From: Micrococcaceae bacterium
GTDB lineage: Bacteria > Actinomycetota > Actinomycetes > Actinomycetales > Micrococcaceae
NCBI GenBank assembly: GCA_030452125.1
Contig: JAKDMV010000006.1
Coordinates: 1-51,377, forward strand
Direction: 5' to 3'
Length of the DNA stretch: 51,377 nt
A model generated the notes under the pieces. That model worked only from the letters and a program-made list of their open reading frames with translations. It did no database searches and was not told the DNA's origin. The position numbers and the translations under genes are program-made. Of the stretch, positions 1 to 8,896 are shown one piece after another (position 1 is the stretch's first letter; each line of letters opens with the position of its first letter).

Positions 1-1284
1 GGGGGGCGGCCGGGGGGGGGGGGGGGGTTTGGCCGGCGGTGTCTTCGGCGGCGTCTTGGCCGGTGCCTTGGTTGGTGGTTTGCCCGGTGTCGGCGAGGGG
101 GATTTCACCGGAGTCGTGGTCGGGGTGCTGGACGGTGCAGGAGCCGAGGGGGTGGGCTTCGTCGAGGACGAGCGCGGTTTCCGTTCCACGTCCGTGGAAT
201 GTGCGGGGGCCTGTTGCTTCGCGGATTCCTTGGTTTGCCCGGGCCGTGGGCGTGTACCCGGTGTGGGGTCCTTCGGGGCAGGGCCGGCAGCGGTGGGGCT
301 CTTCGACGCCGAGGGCTGCGGGGCCGCCGCGGCCCGGTGCGATGCGGCCGGAGCGCTGGAGGAGGCCGCCGTCGTCGTACGCGAGGGGGTGGGCGAGGGG
401 GACGGGGAAGTCCGGCTCTTGGCGATCTGGCGTAGCTCCTGTTCGGAGACCGGCCGCTTCTGGCCCGGGACCCGGGGCAGATACTTCGCCGGGTCGACCC
501 ATTTGCCGTGCAGGTAGACCTCGAAATGCACATGGCACCCGGTGGAGTTGCCCGTGGTGCCTGACAGTGCCAAGAGGTCGCCCCGGTGCACGCGGTCACC
601 CTGATGGGCCACGAGCAGCGAATTATGGCTGTACGCGGTTTCGACGCCGCTTCCATGATCCACGCGGACGCGTTGGCCTGAATGTCCGGCCCAGGCCGAT
701 TGGACGACGCGCCCATCGGCAGCCGCCCGGACCGGGGTCCCGCACGCGACCCCGTAGTCCTGACCGATATGGATGTAGGAGCCGGGGCCCGTCGGATTCA
801 ACCGCCAGCCGAAACCGCTGGTGATCCGGGTGGTTTCCACCGGTGGGGCGAGGGCCAGTCCGCCGGGCAACAAACCCGCCGGACCGGTGGTGACGTGCTC
901 GGCGCCGCGTCGGGAGGGCAGGCCCTCTCCATCGGCCGGGCTGCCGTCGGGGCTGACGATGGAGGTGATTTCCGGTTGGTAGCCCGGGGACCAGTCCCCG
1001 CCGCCGAGGCCGGAGCCGGCAGAAGGGTCACGGAGCGGGGAGGTGCCGGCGACCATGGCGAAGACGGGTTGGACCGTACGGCTCGGGCTGGATTCCGTGG
1101 AGGCGGTGCTGGTCGCAGCGGCCGCGGGGTCGGGTGCGGGAAGGCTGCCGGCGGCCGGGGCCGTGCCGATGAGCAGTGCGCCCGCCGTGGCCAGACCCAA
1201 CCATTTGAGCAGTGGGCCTTTGCTGGACGGGCGTGACGGAGCGTGGCGAGGCACTTGCTGGTGCTCTGGCACCCGTGCACCCAT
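1..1284 (-). CDS. M23 family metallopeptidase (LytM-like), C-terminus cut by window edge
   Basis: Open frame of 428 codons from an ATG at 1284 (GGGGGA ribosome site just upstream) to the window edge without a stop. Residues about 24-46 form a hydrophobic signal segment ending near APAAGS. The LytM/M23 domain starts near residue 153 (TSGFGWRLNP) and keeps the zinc and catalytic residues: H172 and D176 (HIGQD), H220 (YSHNS), H251 and H253 (HVHFE). From about residue 285 the protein is a Pro/Ser/Thr/Lys-rich low-complexity tail that runs into poly-proline at the edge. M23 enzymes cut peptidoglycan cross-bridges or act as degenerate amidase activators; the full ligand set suggests an active, exported endopeptidase. 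The tail could be a wall-spanning linker. Its true C-terminus is not visible. Confidence 0.9.
   Translation of the reverse strand, partial: MGARVPEHQQVPRHAPSRPSSKGPLLKWLGLATAGALLIGTAPAAGSLPAPDPAAAATSTASTESSPSRTVQPVFAMVAGTSPLRDPSAGSGLGGGDWSPGYQPEITSIVSPDGSPADGEGLPSRRGAEHVTTGPAGLLPGGLALAPPVETTRITSGFGWRLNPTGPGSYIHIGQDYGVACGTPVRAAADGRVVQSAWAGHSGQRVRVDHGSGVETAYSHNSLLVAHQGDRVHRGDLLALSGTTGNSTGCHVHFEVYLHGKWVDPAKYLPRVPGQKRPVSEQELRQIAKSRTSPSPSPTPSRTTTAASSSAPAASHRAAAAPQPSASKSPTAAGPAPKDPTPGTRPRPGQTKESAKQQAPAHSTDVERKPRSSSTKPTPSAPAPSSTPTTTPVKSPSPTPGKPPTKAPAKTPPKTPPAKPPPPPRPPP
12..27. repeat. 16-base G homopolymer in proline tail of the M23 gene
   Basis: A run of 16 G on the + strand, preceded by six more G with two interruptions, lies inside the poly-proline codons (CCC on the minus strand) at the extreme end of the window. 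Such tracts are prone to slippage in vivo and to assembly or sequencing failure, so the run length should not be trusted. Confidence 0.8.
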
Positions 1285-1448
1285 GTTTCCCCCGAGTGGT
1301 CGGCCCCTATGCCCGCATTGCGACACTCATTGTCGTCCGCGGAGTGGTGGAGATCACGCTACCCGTGCCCGGGAGTTTGGACCAGAGGTGCCGACCGGAA
1401 ATCGGAGGGAGGGGTGAGCGCCGCGGGGTGGGGCAGCGCCCGGGCATG

Positions 1449-1473
1449 AAAAAAGCCCCGGAGAACCGGGGCT
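1449..1473 (-). terminator. Rho-independent terminator after tRNA-Leu
   Basis: An 8-bp perfect stem (1454-1461 with 1466-1473, loop AGAA) is followed on the minus strand by six T (1449-1454). It sits 7 nt past the tRNA 3' end and in the same orientation. Confidence 0.9.
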
Positions 1474-1480
1474 CATTTCG

Positions 1481-1565
1481 TGCGCGGAGGGGGACTTGAA
1501 CCCCCACCCACTATACGTGGACTAGCACCTCAAGCTAGCGCGTCTGCCTATTCCGCCACCCGCGC
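1481..1565 (-). tRNA. tRNA-Leu (anticodon GAG)
   Basis: 85-nt class II tRNA. The acceptor stem pairs GCGCGGG at the 5' end with TCCGCGC at the 3' end (last pair G-U), discriminator A at 1481. The anticodon loop TTGAGGT gives GAG, reading CUC/CUU leucine codons. It has the long variable arm typical of Leu tRNAs and a T-loop GTTCAAGTC. CCA is not encoded. Confidence 0.95.
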
Positions 1566-1724
1566 AGGTGGTGCGATTCGGCCGGTCGGGAGTACTCGTG
1601 GGACTTCCTGCCCGGCGAAAGCAGCGAGTAAGACTCTAACATGTCGGTGAGGCAGTTCCCAATTCCACCCTCTTTCCACGGATGACTAGGCTGGAACCAC
1701 CCGAACAACCCGGAAGGCCAGGCC

Positions 1725-3053
1725 ATGACCGAGCTAGGAAACCACGGTGCCGCAGGCATCACGGCAGCCGACGAAGTCGAAGAAATCTGCCGTACCTTGA
1801 TCCGTTTCGACACCAGCAATTTCGGCGGCAACGACGCCCGCCCCGAACGTCCGGCAGCAGAGTACGTCGCCGAGCTGATGACCGGGGGAGGGCTCGCCCC
1901 GAAGATCTATGAATCCTCCCCGGGCCGTGCCAGCGTCGTGGCCCGGATGGAAGGCACGGATCCCTCGCTGCCGGCCCTGGTGGTCCACGGCCATCTGGAC
2001 GTGGTCCCGGCCCAGGCCGAGGACTGGAGCGTCGACCCGTTCGCCGCCGAGGTCAAGGACGGGCTGATCTGGGGGCGGGGCGCGGTGGACATGAAGGACA
2101 TGGACGCCATGATCCTGGCCGTGCAGCGGCAAATGCACCGTGAAGGGGTGAAACCCCAACGCGACCTCATCTTCGCCTACTTCGCCGATGAGGAGGCCGG
2201 CGGGACCTACGGGGCCGGGTGGATGGTCGAGAACCATCCCGAGGTCTTCGCCGGTGCGGGGGAGGCCATCAGCGAAGTCGGGGGGTTCTCCTCGACCGTC
2301 GGCGGGCGACGGGCCTACTTCCTGCAAACCGCGGAAAAGGGACTGCACTGGCTCACCATGCACGCCGGGGGCCGCGCCGGACACGGATCGCAGATCAACG
2401 ACGAGAACGCGGTGACCCGGCTGGCTGGGGCCATCAGCCGCATCGGCGCCCATGAATGGCCCATCGAATACACGAAGACCACCCGGGCACTGATGGAAGG
2501 TGTCTCCGAGCTCACGGGCATCGAGTTCGACGAACGGAATCCGGAACCGTTGCTCGATGCGTTGGGCAATGTGTCCCGGTTCGTCGGGGCCACCTTGCAG
2601 AACACCTCGAATCCCACGGCCCTGAAATCCGGCTATAAGCACAACGTCATCCCCGGCGCCGCCGAGGCCTTCCTGGATTGCCGGACCCTGCCCGGACGCG
2701 ACGAACTGCTGCACGAGACCCTGCGCGAACTGGCAGGAGCCGGAGTCGATTTCTCCACCGAGCACTCGGATACCTCACTGGAGGTCCCCTTCTCCGGATC
2801 GCTGGTGGACAACATGGTCGCGTCGATCTCCGCCGAGGATCCCGGGGCCGTCGTGCTGCCCTACATGCTCTCCGGCGGCACCGACAACAAATCGTTGTCC
2901 CGGCTGGGAATCACGGGATACGGCTTCGCCCCGCTGCAGTTACCCGACGAGCTGGACTTCACCAGCATGTTCCATGGTGTGGACGAACGGGTCCCGGTGG
3001 ACGCACTGAAATTCGGCACCCGGGTCCTGTCCCGGCTGCTGCGCACCTACTAG
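1725..3053 (+). CDS. M20 family metallohydrolase (ArgE/DapE/carboxypeptidase-like)
   Basis: 442 residues. The family signature blocks are visible in order: HGHLDVVP near residue 85 (first metal His and Asp), WGRGAVDMKD near 115 (bridging Asp), and FADEEAGG near 150 (catalytic and metal Glu), with a dimerisation domain in the middle and a C-terminal metal-His region (TSMFHGVDERV). These cytosolic zinc enzymes remove acyl groups or cleave di/tripeptides; the substrate cannot be read from sequence. It stands alone, divergent from the tRNA, with a -10-like TAGGCT about 40 nt upstream of the ATG. Actinobacterial homologs are usually called M20/M25/M40 hydrolases. Confidence 0.9.
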   Translation: MTELGNHGAAGITAADEVEEICRTLIRFDTSNFGGNDARPERPAAEYVAELMTGGGLAPKIYESSPGRASVVARMEGTDPSLPALVVHGHLDVVPAQAEDWSVDPFAAEVKDGLIWGRGAVDMKDMDAMILAVQRQMHREGVKPQRDLIFAYFADEEAGGTYGAGWMVENHPEVFAGAGEAISEVGGFSSTVGGRRAYFLQTAEKGLHWLTMHAGGRAGHGSQINDENAVTRLAGAISRIGAHEWPIEYTKTTRALMEGVSELTGIEFDERNPEPLLDALGNVSRFVGATLQNTSNPTALKSGYKHNVIPGAAEAFLDCRTLPGRDELLHETLRELAGAGVDFSTEHSDTSLEVPFSGSLVDNMVASISAEDPGAVVLPYMLSGGTDNKSLSRLGITGYGFAPLQLPDELDFTSMFHGVDERVPVDALKFGTRVLSRLLRTY

Positions 3054-3124
3054 GGTGCCTCGGGGCCCGAAGGGCGGCTGGGCAGGGTCCGGAAGGATGA
3101 AGCCCGGCCCCGCTTCGGCGTTGT

Positions 3125-3370
3125 TCAGGCGGGGAAGCTGTCCAGGGTGCTGGTCACCCGCATGACGCGGCGGCGCATCCAGTATCGGCGCATCCCGCCC
3201 ATGTAGATGCGGGTGGTGCGCAATTCCCATTTTCCGTATTCGGCGTGCTCGGCCAGTTCACGCCGGGCATCGGCGATCGACTGGCCGGGACGGACCGTGA
3301 GGACCAGATATTCGAAGCCCGCCGCGTGGTCGGTGGACTTCCGTGCTGCTGTGGGGGAGTTTTTCATCAT
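3125..3370 (-). CDS. DUF5703 family small protein
   Basis: 81 residues, Arg-rich, cytosolic. The C-terminal half (YGKWELRTTRIYMGG then RRYWMRRRVMRV) matches my memory of the DUF5703 family of actinobacteria, for which no function is known. The start is ATG at 3370 or the ATG right behind it at 3367; a GGAGG site lies 4-7 nt upstream. It is transcribed divergently from the Asp-rich gene at 3412 and convergently with the M20 gene. Confidence 0.75.
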   Translation of the reverse strand: MMKNSPTAARKSTDHAAGFEYLVLTVRPGQSIADARRELAEHAEYGKWELRTTRIYMGGMRRYWMRRRVMRVTSTLDSFPA

Positions 3371-3398
3371 CTTGCCTCCATTCTGCTCGCTCTACGGG

Positions 3399-3404
3399 TA
3401 ACGT
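3399..3404 (+). promoter_or_regulatory. -10 box of a probable leaderless promoter (Asp-rich protein gene)
   Basis: TAACGT lies 7 nt before the ATG at 3412, so transcription would start at or next to the start codon. There is no Shine-Dalgarno. Confidence 0.5.
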
Positions 3405-3411
3405 CTAGACC

Positions 3412-3711
3412 ATGAGCACTGATCCGCGTGTTGCACTGCAGGCACTGGTTGCCTCGTTCGAAGAACATCTCTCCGCCGTGTCCTCACGCCGGGGCGATGA
3501 CGACCCCGCGGTGGAGAGCGCCGCCTACAGGATGATGGACGCCTTCGAGGAGTACGAGGACTCCCTCTACGACACCTATGGTGAAGTCACCCCGCTGGAC
3601 GTCTACGACGACTCCGACGATGACGACCTCGACGACGATGACGACGATGGTCCCGACCTGGACGACTCCGACGACGAGGACGACGCCTCCGAGACGGACG
3701 ACCGCCGCTGA
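3412..3711 (+). CDS. Small Asp-rich hypothetical protein
   Basis: 99 residues. The first 60 look like a folded helical domain (MSTDPRVALQALVASF... with a PAVESA/MMDAFEEYEDSLYD segment). From about residue 62 to 97 the chain is almost entirely Asp/Glu (long D runs), giving a strongly acidic disordered tail. Similar genes near uppP in Arthrobacter-type genomes are, as I recall, annotated as hypothetical or, without good basis, primosomal protein. I do not know the function; an acidic tail could bind metal or basic proteins. It probably has a leaderless mRNA. Confidence 0.75.
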   Translation: MSTDPRVALQALVASFEEHLSAVSSRRGDDDPAVESAAYRMMDAFEEYEDSLYDTYGEVTPLDVYDDSDDDDLDDDDDDGPDLDDSDDEDDASETDDRR

Positions 3712-3770
3712 ACCGTCCCCTTCCATGCGGCACACCCCACATAAGTGGGCCCGGGCCCTGCCGGGTGAAG

Positions 3771-3776
3771 TAGTGT
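3771..3776 (+). promoter_or_regulatory. -10 box of a probable leaderless promoter (uppP)
   Basis: TAGTGT sits 7 nt before the GTG start at 3784 and no ribosome-binding site is seen between them. Confidence 0.5.
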
Positions 3777-3783
3777 TTCACGC

Positions 3784-4608
3784 GTGAATTGGTTTGAAGC
3801 GGCCTTTTTGGGCCTGATCCAGGGACTGACCGAGTTCCTCCCCATCTCCTCCAGCGCCCACCTGCGCATCGTGGGGGAGTTCCTGCCCAATGCAGCGGAT
3901 CCGGGGGCCGCGTTCACCGCGATCACCCAACTCGGCACGGAAACCGCCGTCGTCATGTTCTTCTGGCGTGACATCGTGCGGATCATCCGGGCCTGGTTCC
4001 GGGCCATCACCGGCAAGATCCCGCATAGCGACCCCGACGCACGGATGGGCTGGCTCATCATCGTCGGTTCACTGCCGATCGGCGTGCTGGGGCTGCTCTT
4101 CCAGGACGATATCGAGACGACCTTCAGATCCTTGTGGCTCGTGGCCACGATGCTCGTGGTCTTCGGCGTCTTCCTGGCCATCGCCGACTATTACGGCAAA
4201 CAGAAGCGCGAGCTGAAGGAATTGACCGTCAAGCACGGCATCCTCTTCGGCCTGGCCCAGGCGCTGGCCCTGATCCCGGGGGTCTCCCGCTCGGGAGGCA
4301 CCATCACCGGTGGTCTGCTCATGGGCTACTCCCGCGAGGCGGCCGCCCGCTACTCCTTCCTGCTGGCCATCCCGGCGGTCTTCGCCTCCGGGCTGTTCCA
4401 GGCGTTCAAGAGCTTCGGTGAGCCGAGCGTCTATTCCGGGGCGGAAACCATCCTCGCCACCGTCATTGCCTTCGCCGTCGGTTTCGTGATCATCGGGTGG
4501 TTCCTGAGATACGTTTCCACCCACAGCTACAGTGTCTTCGTGTGGTACCGGATCGCTTTGGGTCTGGTGCTGTTCCTCCTCCTGGGTTTCAACGTCATCA
4601 GCGCCTGA
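3784..4608 (+). CDS. uppP: Undecaprenyl-diphosphatase UppP (BacA)
   Basis: 274 residues with GTG start, about eight membrane segments. Both UppP/BacA active-site blocks are present: [18 protein letters not shown] near the N-terminus and PGVSRSGGT near residue 162. The enzyme removes a phosphate from undecaprenyl pyrophosphate, regenerating the lipid carrier for peptidoglycan and wall polymers, and high dose gives bacitracin resistance. Length matches the family (about 270). It is followed 40 nt later by mshC on the same strand. The start is supported by a -10 box only 7 nt upstream. Confidence 0.95.
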   Translation: MNWFEAAFLGLIQGLTEFLPISSSAHLRIVGEFLPNAADPGAAFTAITQLGTETAVVMFFWRDIVRIIRAWFRAITGKIPHSDPDARMGWLIIVGSLPIGVLGLLFQDDIETTFRSLWLVATMLVVFGVFLAIADYYGKQKRELKELTVKHGILFGLAQALALIPGVSRSGGTITGGLLMGYSREAAARYSFLLAIPAVFASGLFQAFKSFGEPSVYSGAETILATVIAFAVGFVIIGWFLRYVSTHSYSVFVWYRIALGLVLFLLLGFNVISA

Positions 4609-4648
4609 TTCCCCCTTCCATACCCCGCTTTCGAAAGGCCGATCCTTC

Positions 4649-5908
4649 GTGCACGCATGGCCCGCGCCCAGCATTCCCACCCTCCCTGGAACCCCTCCGC
4701 CGTTGCGGATCTTCGACTCCTCACGGGGAGAGGTCCTCACCCCGGCCACGGAGCAGCAGGCGGGCATGTACGTCTGCGGGATCACTCCGTACGACGCCAC
4801 CCACATGGGCCATGCCGCCACCTATGTCGCCTTCGACCTGCTCTACCGTTTCTGGCGCGACGCCGGACTGGACGTGACCTACGTGCAGAACGTCACCGAC
4901 GTCGATGACCCGCTGCTCGAACGGGCCACCGAAACCGGCGTCGATTGGAAGGACCTGGCCGAAGGACAGACCGATTTGTTCCGCGGGGACATGGAATCGC
5001 TGAACGTGATCCCGCCCGAGCACTACATCGGCGCCGTCGAGTCCGTGTCCTGGATCGTCCCGGTGGTGGAGAACCTCCTCGAGGCGGGATTGGCCTACCG
5101 GGTGCCCGGCCCCGGGGACGAGCCCGACGGCGACGTCTACTTCGACTCCGACGCGGCCGCCTCCGAGGTCTGGCGCCTGGGGTCGGTGAGCGGTTACGAC
5201 CAGGAGACCATGGCCACGTTCTTCGCCGAACGCGGCGGGGACCCCGAGCGGGCGGGAAAGAAGAACACGCTGGACCCGCTGCTATGGAGGCTGCGCCGAC
5301 CCGGCGAACCCTTCTGGGACGGAGCGGGCCTGGGTGAAGGCCGCCCGGGGTGGCATATCGAATGCTCGGTGATCGCCCGGCGTTTCCTGCCCGCCCCCTT
5401 CACCGTCCAGGGGGGAGGAAGCGACCTGATCTTCCCGCACCACGAATTCTCCGCGGGCCACGCCACGGCGGGCGACGGGAAGCCGCTGGCCGAGCATTAC
5501 GTCCACACCGGGATGGTGGGCCTGGACGGCGAAAAGATGAGCAAGTCACTGGGCAACCTCGTGTTGGTGTCGAAGCTGCGGGCCGCGGGGGAGGACCCCA
5601 TGGCCGTTCGCGCCGTCCTGGTGGGCCAGCACTACCGCACCGATTGGGAATGGACCGATGAACTGCTGAGCCAGGCCAAGGACCGCTTGGCCGCCTGGCG
5701 CTCCCGGGCTGCCGGGACGACGCCGGAACGGGCCGAAGCACTCGTGGCACAACTGCGCACGCATCTGGCCGACGACCTGGATTCCCCCTCGGCACTGGCG
5801 GCCCTCGACGAATGGGCCGCCGAAGCACCCGGCAATGATCCCACCGCCCAGGGAGCCACCACGGTCCTGGCCGCACTGGATGCCCTGCTGGGGCTGAAAC
5901 TGGCGTAG
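4649..5908 (+). CDS. mshC: Cysteine:GlcN-Ins ligase MshC (mycothiol synthesis)
   Basis: 419 residues from GTG 4649 (GAAAGG 10 nt upstream); the frame stays open further upstream but that part is not protein-like. It is a class I CysRS paralog: HIGH-type motif HMGH at 52-55, KMSKS at 296-300, and zinc ligands C43 (VCGITPYD) and C239 (WHIECS) plus the HHEFSAGH block. MshC joins ATP-activated cysteine to the amine of GlcN-inositol, the third step of mycothiol synthesis. It is shorter than a true CysRS (about 470) and lacks the tRNA-binding tail, which separates the two. The uppP-mshC order is common in actinobacteria. It converges on the FAD monooxygenase gene. Confidence 0.95.
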   Translation: MHAWPAPSIPTLPGTPPPLRIFDSSRGEVLTPATEQQAGMYVCGITPYDATHMGHAATYVAFDLLYRFWRDAGLDVTYVQNVTDVDDPLLERATETGVDWKDLAEGQTDLFRGDMESLNVIPPEHYIGAVESVSWIVPVVENLLEAGLAYRVPGPGDEPDGDVYFDSDAAASEVWRLGSVSGYDQETMATFFAERGGDPERAGKKNTLDPLLWRLRRPGEPFWDGAGLGEGRPGWHIECSVIARRFLPAPFTVQGGGSDLIFPHHEFSAGHATAGDGKPLAEHYVHTGMVGLDGEKMSKSLGNLVLVSKLRAAGEDPMAVRAVLVGQHYRTDWEWTDELLSQAKDRLAAWRSRAAGTTPERAEALVAQLRTHLADDLDSPSALAALDEWAAEAPGNDPTAQGATTVLAALDALLGLKLA

Positions 5909-5930
5909 CGGCGCCCCCGCGCCCCGGGGC

Positions 5931-7160
5931 TCACCTCCGGGGACGGAGGGACGAAGTCAGCGGGGCGCTCCGGTGCAAGGAAATGATCGGGCCCAGCGCC
6001 GTGGAGACCGTCATGAAACGTGCCGCCAGGTCCCGCAGACTACAGAACGCCCGCCCGGTGGCGAACATCAGTTTCGCGAGCCGGCGGGAATTCTCGTGGG
6101 CGGCCAGTACCCGCGGGCGTTGGGCCTGCTCATAGTCCAGCAAGGCGCGGGCCACGCCGGTGGCCGGGACCCCGGCCAGATGGGTATCGAGCACCGCCGC
6201 CGATTCGATGGCCATCGCGGCGCCGACCCCTGCGGTCGGCAGGAAGCCGGCGGCCGCATCCCCCAAGAGGATGACCCGCCCCAGCGCCCAGCGGGGGCTG
6301 CGCGCATCAGCGAGCTTCCAGAGAAAAGGCGAATCGGCCGATTCGATGGCGACCAGGGCGTCCGCCGTCGGACGGTCCAGCTCGGCGATCCGGGTCCGGA
6401 GATGGTCGACGAAGGCGGCCGGACCGGCGTCGGTCCGACCGCGGGGCCCGCCGACGAAGACACCCACCCGGTGACGGACCGGATAACGTCCGATGAAAAA
6501 CCCGCGGCCCCAGGTTTCGGCATAGAGGTCGTTGCTGGTGGTGTCCGTCCCGGCGTCGGACCAGGCGACCCAACCACCCCACCCCGTATCGAACCTCTCG
6601 ACGTCGGCGGGATCCACCACCAGCGCCCGGGTGGTCGAGTTCATCCCGTCCGCGGCAATGACGAGATCGAAGCGGGCCACCACCGGGCCGTCGGGGGTCT
6701 GGATCCTCGCGGTGGCCCCGGCGGCATCCTGGACCAACGCAGCCACCGACGCCCCCAGGGTGGCCGGCAGTCCGGGGCCGGCCATCGCCTCGATCAGCTC
6801 CCCGCGCCCGATGCCGCCGTACCTGCCGTAGCGGGCGAACACCCCGTCGAAGGAGTAGGTGCGGATCACCCGGCCCCGGCTGGAGCGCAATTGGTAGCGA
6901 TGCATCGCCACGCTCTGCCGGAGGTAACGGTCCCTGGCCCCCAGCCGGCGCAACGGTTCTTCGACCAGCGGCATCAGCCCCAGCATGTAGCCCTCGTCCG
7001 CACCGCGGGGGGATCGTTCCAGTACTACGGGATGCAGCCCGCGACGCCGCAGCAGTCCTGCCACGCAGACGCCGGCGACCCCGGCCCCCACCACGAGTAC
7101 GCGCAACCGGTCCCGGGCCGCGGCCTCGAGCTGCCCGGTGAGCGGGGTGTCCTCCACCAT
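5931..7160 (-). CDS. FAD-dependent monooxygenase (PHBH-like)
   Basis: 409 residues. It has an N-terminal dinucleotide fold GAGVAGVCVAGLL near residue 26 with an acidic strand end (VVLERS), the middle DG motif (VIAADGMNSTTR) and the GD motif with flavin contacts (LLGDAAAGFLPTAGVGAAMA). This order is diagnostic of class A flavoprotein hydroxylases. The substrate is unknown. It lies 44 nt downstream of the PAC2 gene on the same strand and may be co-transcribed. GGGGAAAGG precedes the ATG. Confidence 0.88.
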   Translation of the reverse strand: MVEDTPLTGQLEAAARDRLRVLVVGAGVAGVCVAGLLRRRGLHPVVLERSPRGADEGYMLGLMPLVEEPLRRLGARDRYLRQSVAMHRYQLRSSRGRVIRTYSFDGVFARYGRYGGIGRGELIEAMAGPGLPATLGASVAALVQDAAGATARIQTPDGPVVARFDLVIAADGMNSTTRALVVDPADVERFDTGWGGWVAWSDAGTDTTSNDLYAETWGRGFFIGRYPVRHRVGVFVGGPRGRTDAGPAAFVDHLRTRIAELDRPTADALVAIESADSPFLWKLADARSPRWALGRVILLGDAAAGFLPTAGVGAAMAIESAAVLDTHLAGVPATGVARALLDYEQAQRPRVLAAHENSRRLAKLMFATGRAFCSLRDLAARFMTVSTALGPIISLHRSAPLTSSLRPRR

Positions 7161-7204
7161 GGTTCCGTGCCTTTCCCCGGCCTGTTCCGGACGCTGCGGT
7201 GGGG

Positions 7205-8104
7205 CTAGCCTTCGGTTCCGCCGTCGCGCCGTTTCAGATAGCGCTCGAATTCGCGGGCGATCGACTCTCCGCTGGCCTCGGGCAGCTTGGTGGCGTCCTG
7301 GGTCTCCTCCAGCTGCTGGACATAGGCGGCGACCTCGGGATCCTCCTCGGAGAGTTCGTTGACCCCGCGTTGCCAGGCCTCGGCCTCCTCGGTGAGCAGC
7401 GTCAGATCGAAGGGCGTGTGCAGGACCGCCTCCAGCTGGGTCAACAACGCCAGGGTCGCCTTCGGGGAGGGTGAATGGCCCACATAGTGGGGGACCGCGG
7501 CCCAGATCGACAGGGTCGGCAGGCCCGCCGAGTCGGCGGTCTCCGCCAGGACGCCCAGGATCCCGGTGGGTCCCTCATAGGTGGTGCGGTCCGCGCCGAG
7601 AAGCGCCCGCAGATGCCCGTCCTCACTGGTGATGCTGGCCGGCAGCGGGCGGGTGTGCGGGACATCGGCCAACAAGGCCCCCACCAGGACCACGGCCTTC
7701 ACGTTCTGCAGTTCGGCCTGGGTGAGCAGTTCCGCAGTGAAGGCCTGCCAGCGGTAGGTCGGCTCCGCCCCGCGCACCAGCAACAGGTCCACGCCGGTAT
7801 CGGGGATCTCGGCCCGGAACATCCGGGTGCTGGGCCAGCGGATCGTGCGCTTGCCTGCGGCATTGCGCCGGACCGACGGACGCGAATACTGGTAATCGTA
7901 ATAATCGTCTTCCGAGAGTTCGGCGACCTTCTTGGCCTCGAAGTGCCGGGCGAGGAATCGCAGGGAATCACTGGCGGCCTCGCCGGCGTCGTTCCAGCCA
8001 CCGAAGGCGACCACCATGATGGTGGGCCGTCGGCCGCTTCCCGGAGGCGCCTCGGCCGCAATCAGCTCGGTGAGCGAGCCCTGCGAATCATTATTCTCAG
8101 CCAC
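7205..8104 (-). CDS. PAC2 family protein
   Basis: 299 residues from a GTG start, cytosolic. Family features: MVVAFGGWNDAGEAAS near the N-terminus, a central glycine-rich block (VVLVGALLADVPHTRP), and GPTGILGVLAE followed by SIWAAVPHYVG. The C-terminal 60 residues are charged and helical. PAC2 domains are named after the eukaryotic proteasome assembly chaperone 2. Bacterial members are widespread in proteasome-bearing actinobacteria, but their role is not settled. It is only about 3 kb from the Pup-proteasome genes here. It is divergent from the HAD gene, and both appear leaderless. Confidence 0.88.
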   Translation of the reverse strand: MAENNDSQGSLTELIAAEAPPGSGRRPTIMVVAFGGWNDAGEAASDSLRFLARHFEAKKVAELSEDDYYDYQYSRPSVRRNAAGKRTIRWPSTRMFRAEIPDTGVDLLLVRGAEPTYRWQAFTAELLTQAELQNVKAVVLVGALLADVPHTRPLPASITSEDGHLRALLGADRTTYEGPTGILGVLAETADSAGLPTLSIWAAVPHYVGHSPSPKATLALLTQLEAVLHTPFDLTLLTEEAEAWQRGVNELSEEDPEVAAYVQQLEETQDATKLPEASGESIAREFERYLKRRDGGTEG

Positions 8105-8110
8105 GCTCTC

Positions 8111-8116
8111 ACCCTA
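8111..8116 (-). promoter_or_regulatory. -10 box of a probable leaderless promoter (PAC2 gene)
   Basis: TAGGGT on the minus strand is 6 nt before the GTG start at 8104. This supports the GTG start over any internal one. Confidence 0.5.
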
Positions 8117-8152
8117 ACGCGAACGGTGGCCGTGGCAACGTGCCCGCCCACG

Positions 8153-8158
8153 TAGAAT
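8153..8158 (+). promoter_or_regulatory. -10 box of a probable leaderless promoter (HAD gene)
   Basis: TAGAAT sits 6 nt before the ATG at 8165. It and the opposite-strand box at 8111-8116 share a 60-nt divergent intergenic region. Confidence 0.55.
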
Positions 8159-8164
8159 CGAGGC

Positions 8165-8896
8165 ATGAGTGCCTTCCCCACCCACGCCCCACGGACCACG
8201 AACGTTTTTGATGCCCATGACGGGTTGCAAGCCGTACTCTGGGACATGGACGGGACCATCGTGGACACCGAGCCGTATTGGATCGCCGCCGAGAAGGAAC
8301 TGGTCCACCGCCATGGCGGGACCTGGAGCGATGAAGAAGCCCAGGAACTGATCGGCCAGGCGCTGCCCACCAGCGCAGCGGTCCTGCGTGAGGCCGGCGT
8401 CGACCTCGAGATCCGCGAGATCATCGACGAGATGACCGCCAGTGTGGTCCGTGGTTTGCGCGAGCACATGGTCTTCCGTCCCGGCGCCCGCGAGCTGCTG
8501 GCCGATCTGCGCGCCCACGGGGTGCCGTGTGCCCTGGTCACCATGTCCGAGGGCCCGATGGCCCAGCTGGTCGCCGATTCCCTCCCGTCCGGGACCTTCG
8601 AATTCCTGATCACCGGGGACCAGGTCCCCGCCGGCAAACCGGATCCGGCGCCGTACCACCTGGCGATGGACCGGATGTCGGGGCAGGTCCCCTCGCTGCA
8701 GCGCCACCGGGTGGTGGCCATCGAGGACTCCGATCCCGGGGTCCGCTCGGCGGCGGCCAGTGGAACCCCCACCATCGCCGTTCCGCATTATTCGACCCTG
8801 CCCGCGACAGGCAACTGGACGGTCTGGCCGACACTCGCCGGTGTCACCGCCGGCGACCTGGACTCCTTCGTCGCCCCCGAAGGCGCCGCCGGATGA
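8165..8896 (+). CDS. HAD superfamily hydrolase (phosphatase/phosphoglucomutase-like)
   Basis: 243 residues. Motif I is WDMDGTIVDTE near residue 24 (nucleophile and acid Asp), motif II is VTMSEG near residue 126, motif III Lys is in PAGKPDP, and motif IV is VAIEDSDPGVRSA. An alpha-helical cap lies between motifs I and II. This is a subfamily IA sugar-phosphate phosphatase or mutase type; the substrate is not determinable. It is the first gene of a coupled operon: its TGA overlaps the ATG of the M50 protease (ATGA at 8893-8896). Confidence 0.9.
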   Translation: MSAFPTHAPRTTNVFDAHDGLQAVLWDMDGTIVDTEPYWIAAEKELVHRHGGTWSDEEAQELIGQALPTSAAVLREAGVDLEIREIIDEMTASVVRGLREHMVFRPGARELLADLRAHGVPCALVTMSEGPMAQLVADSLPSGTFEFLITGDQVPAGKPDPAPYHLAMDRMSGQVPSLQRHRVVAIEDSDPGVRSAAASGTPTIAVPHYSTLPATGNWTVWPTLAGVTAGDLDSFVAPEGAAG

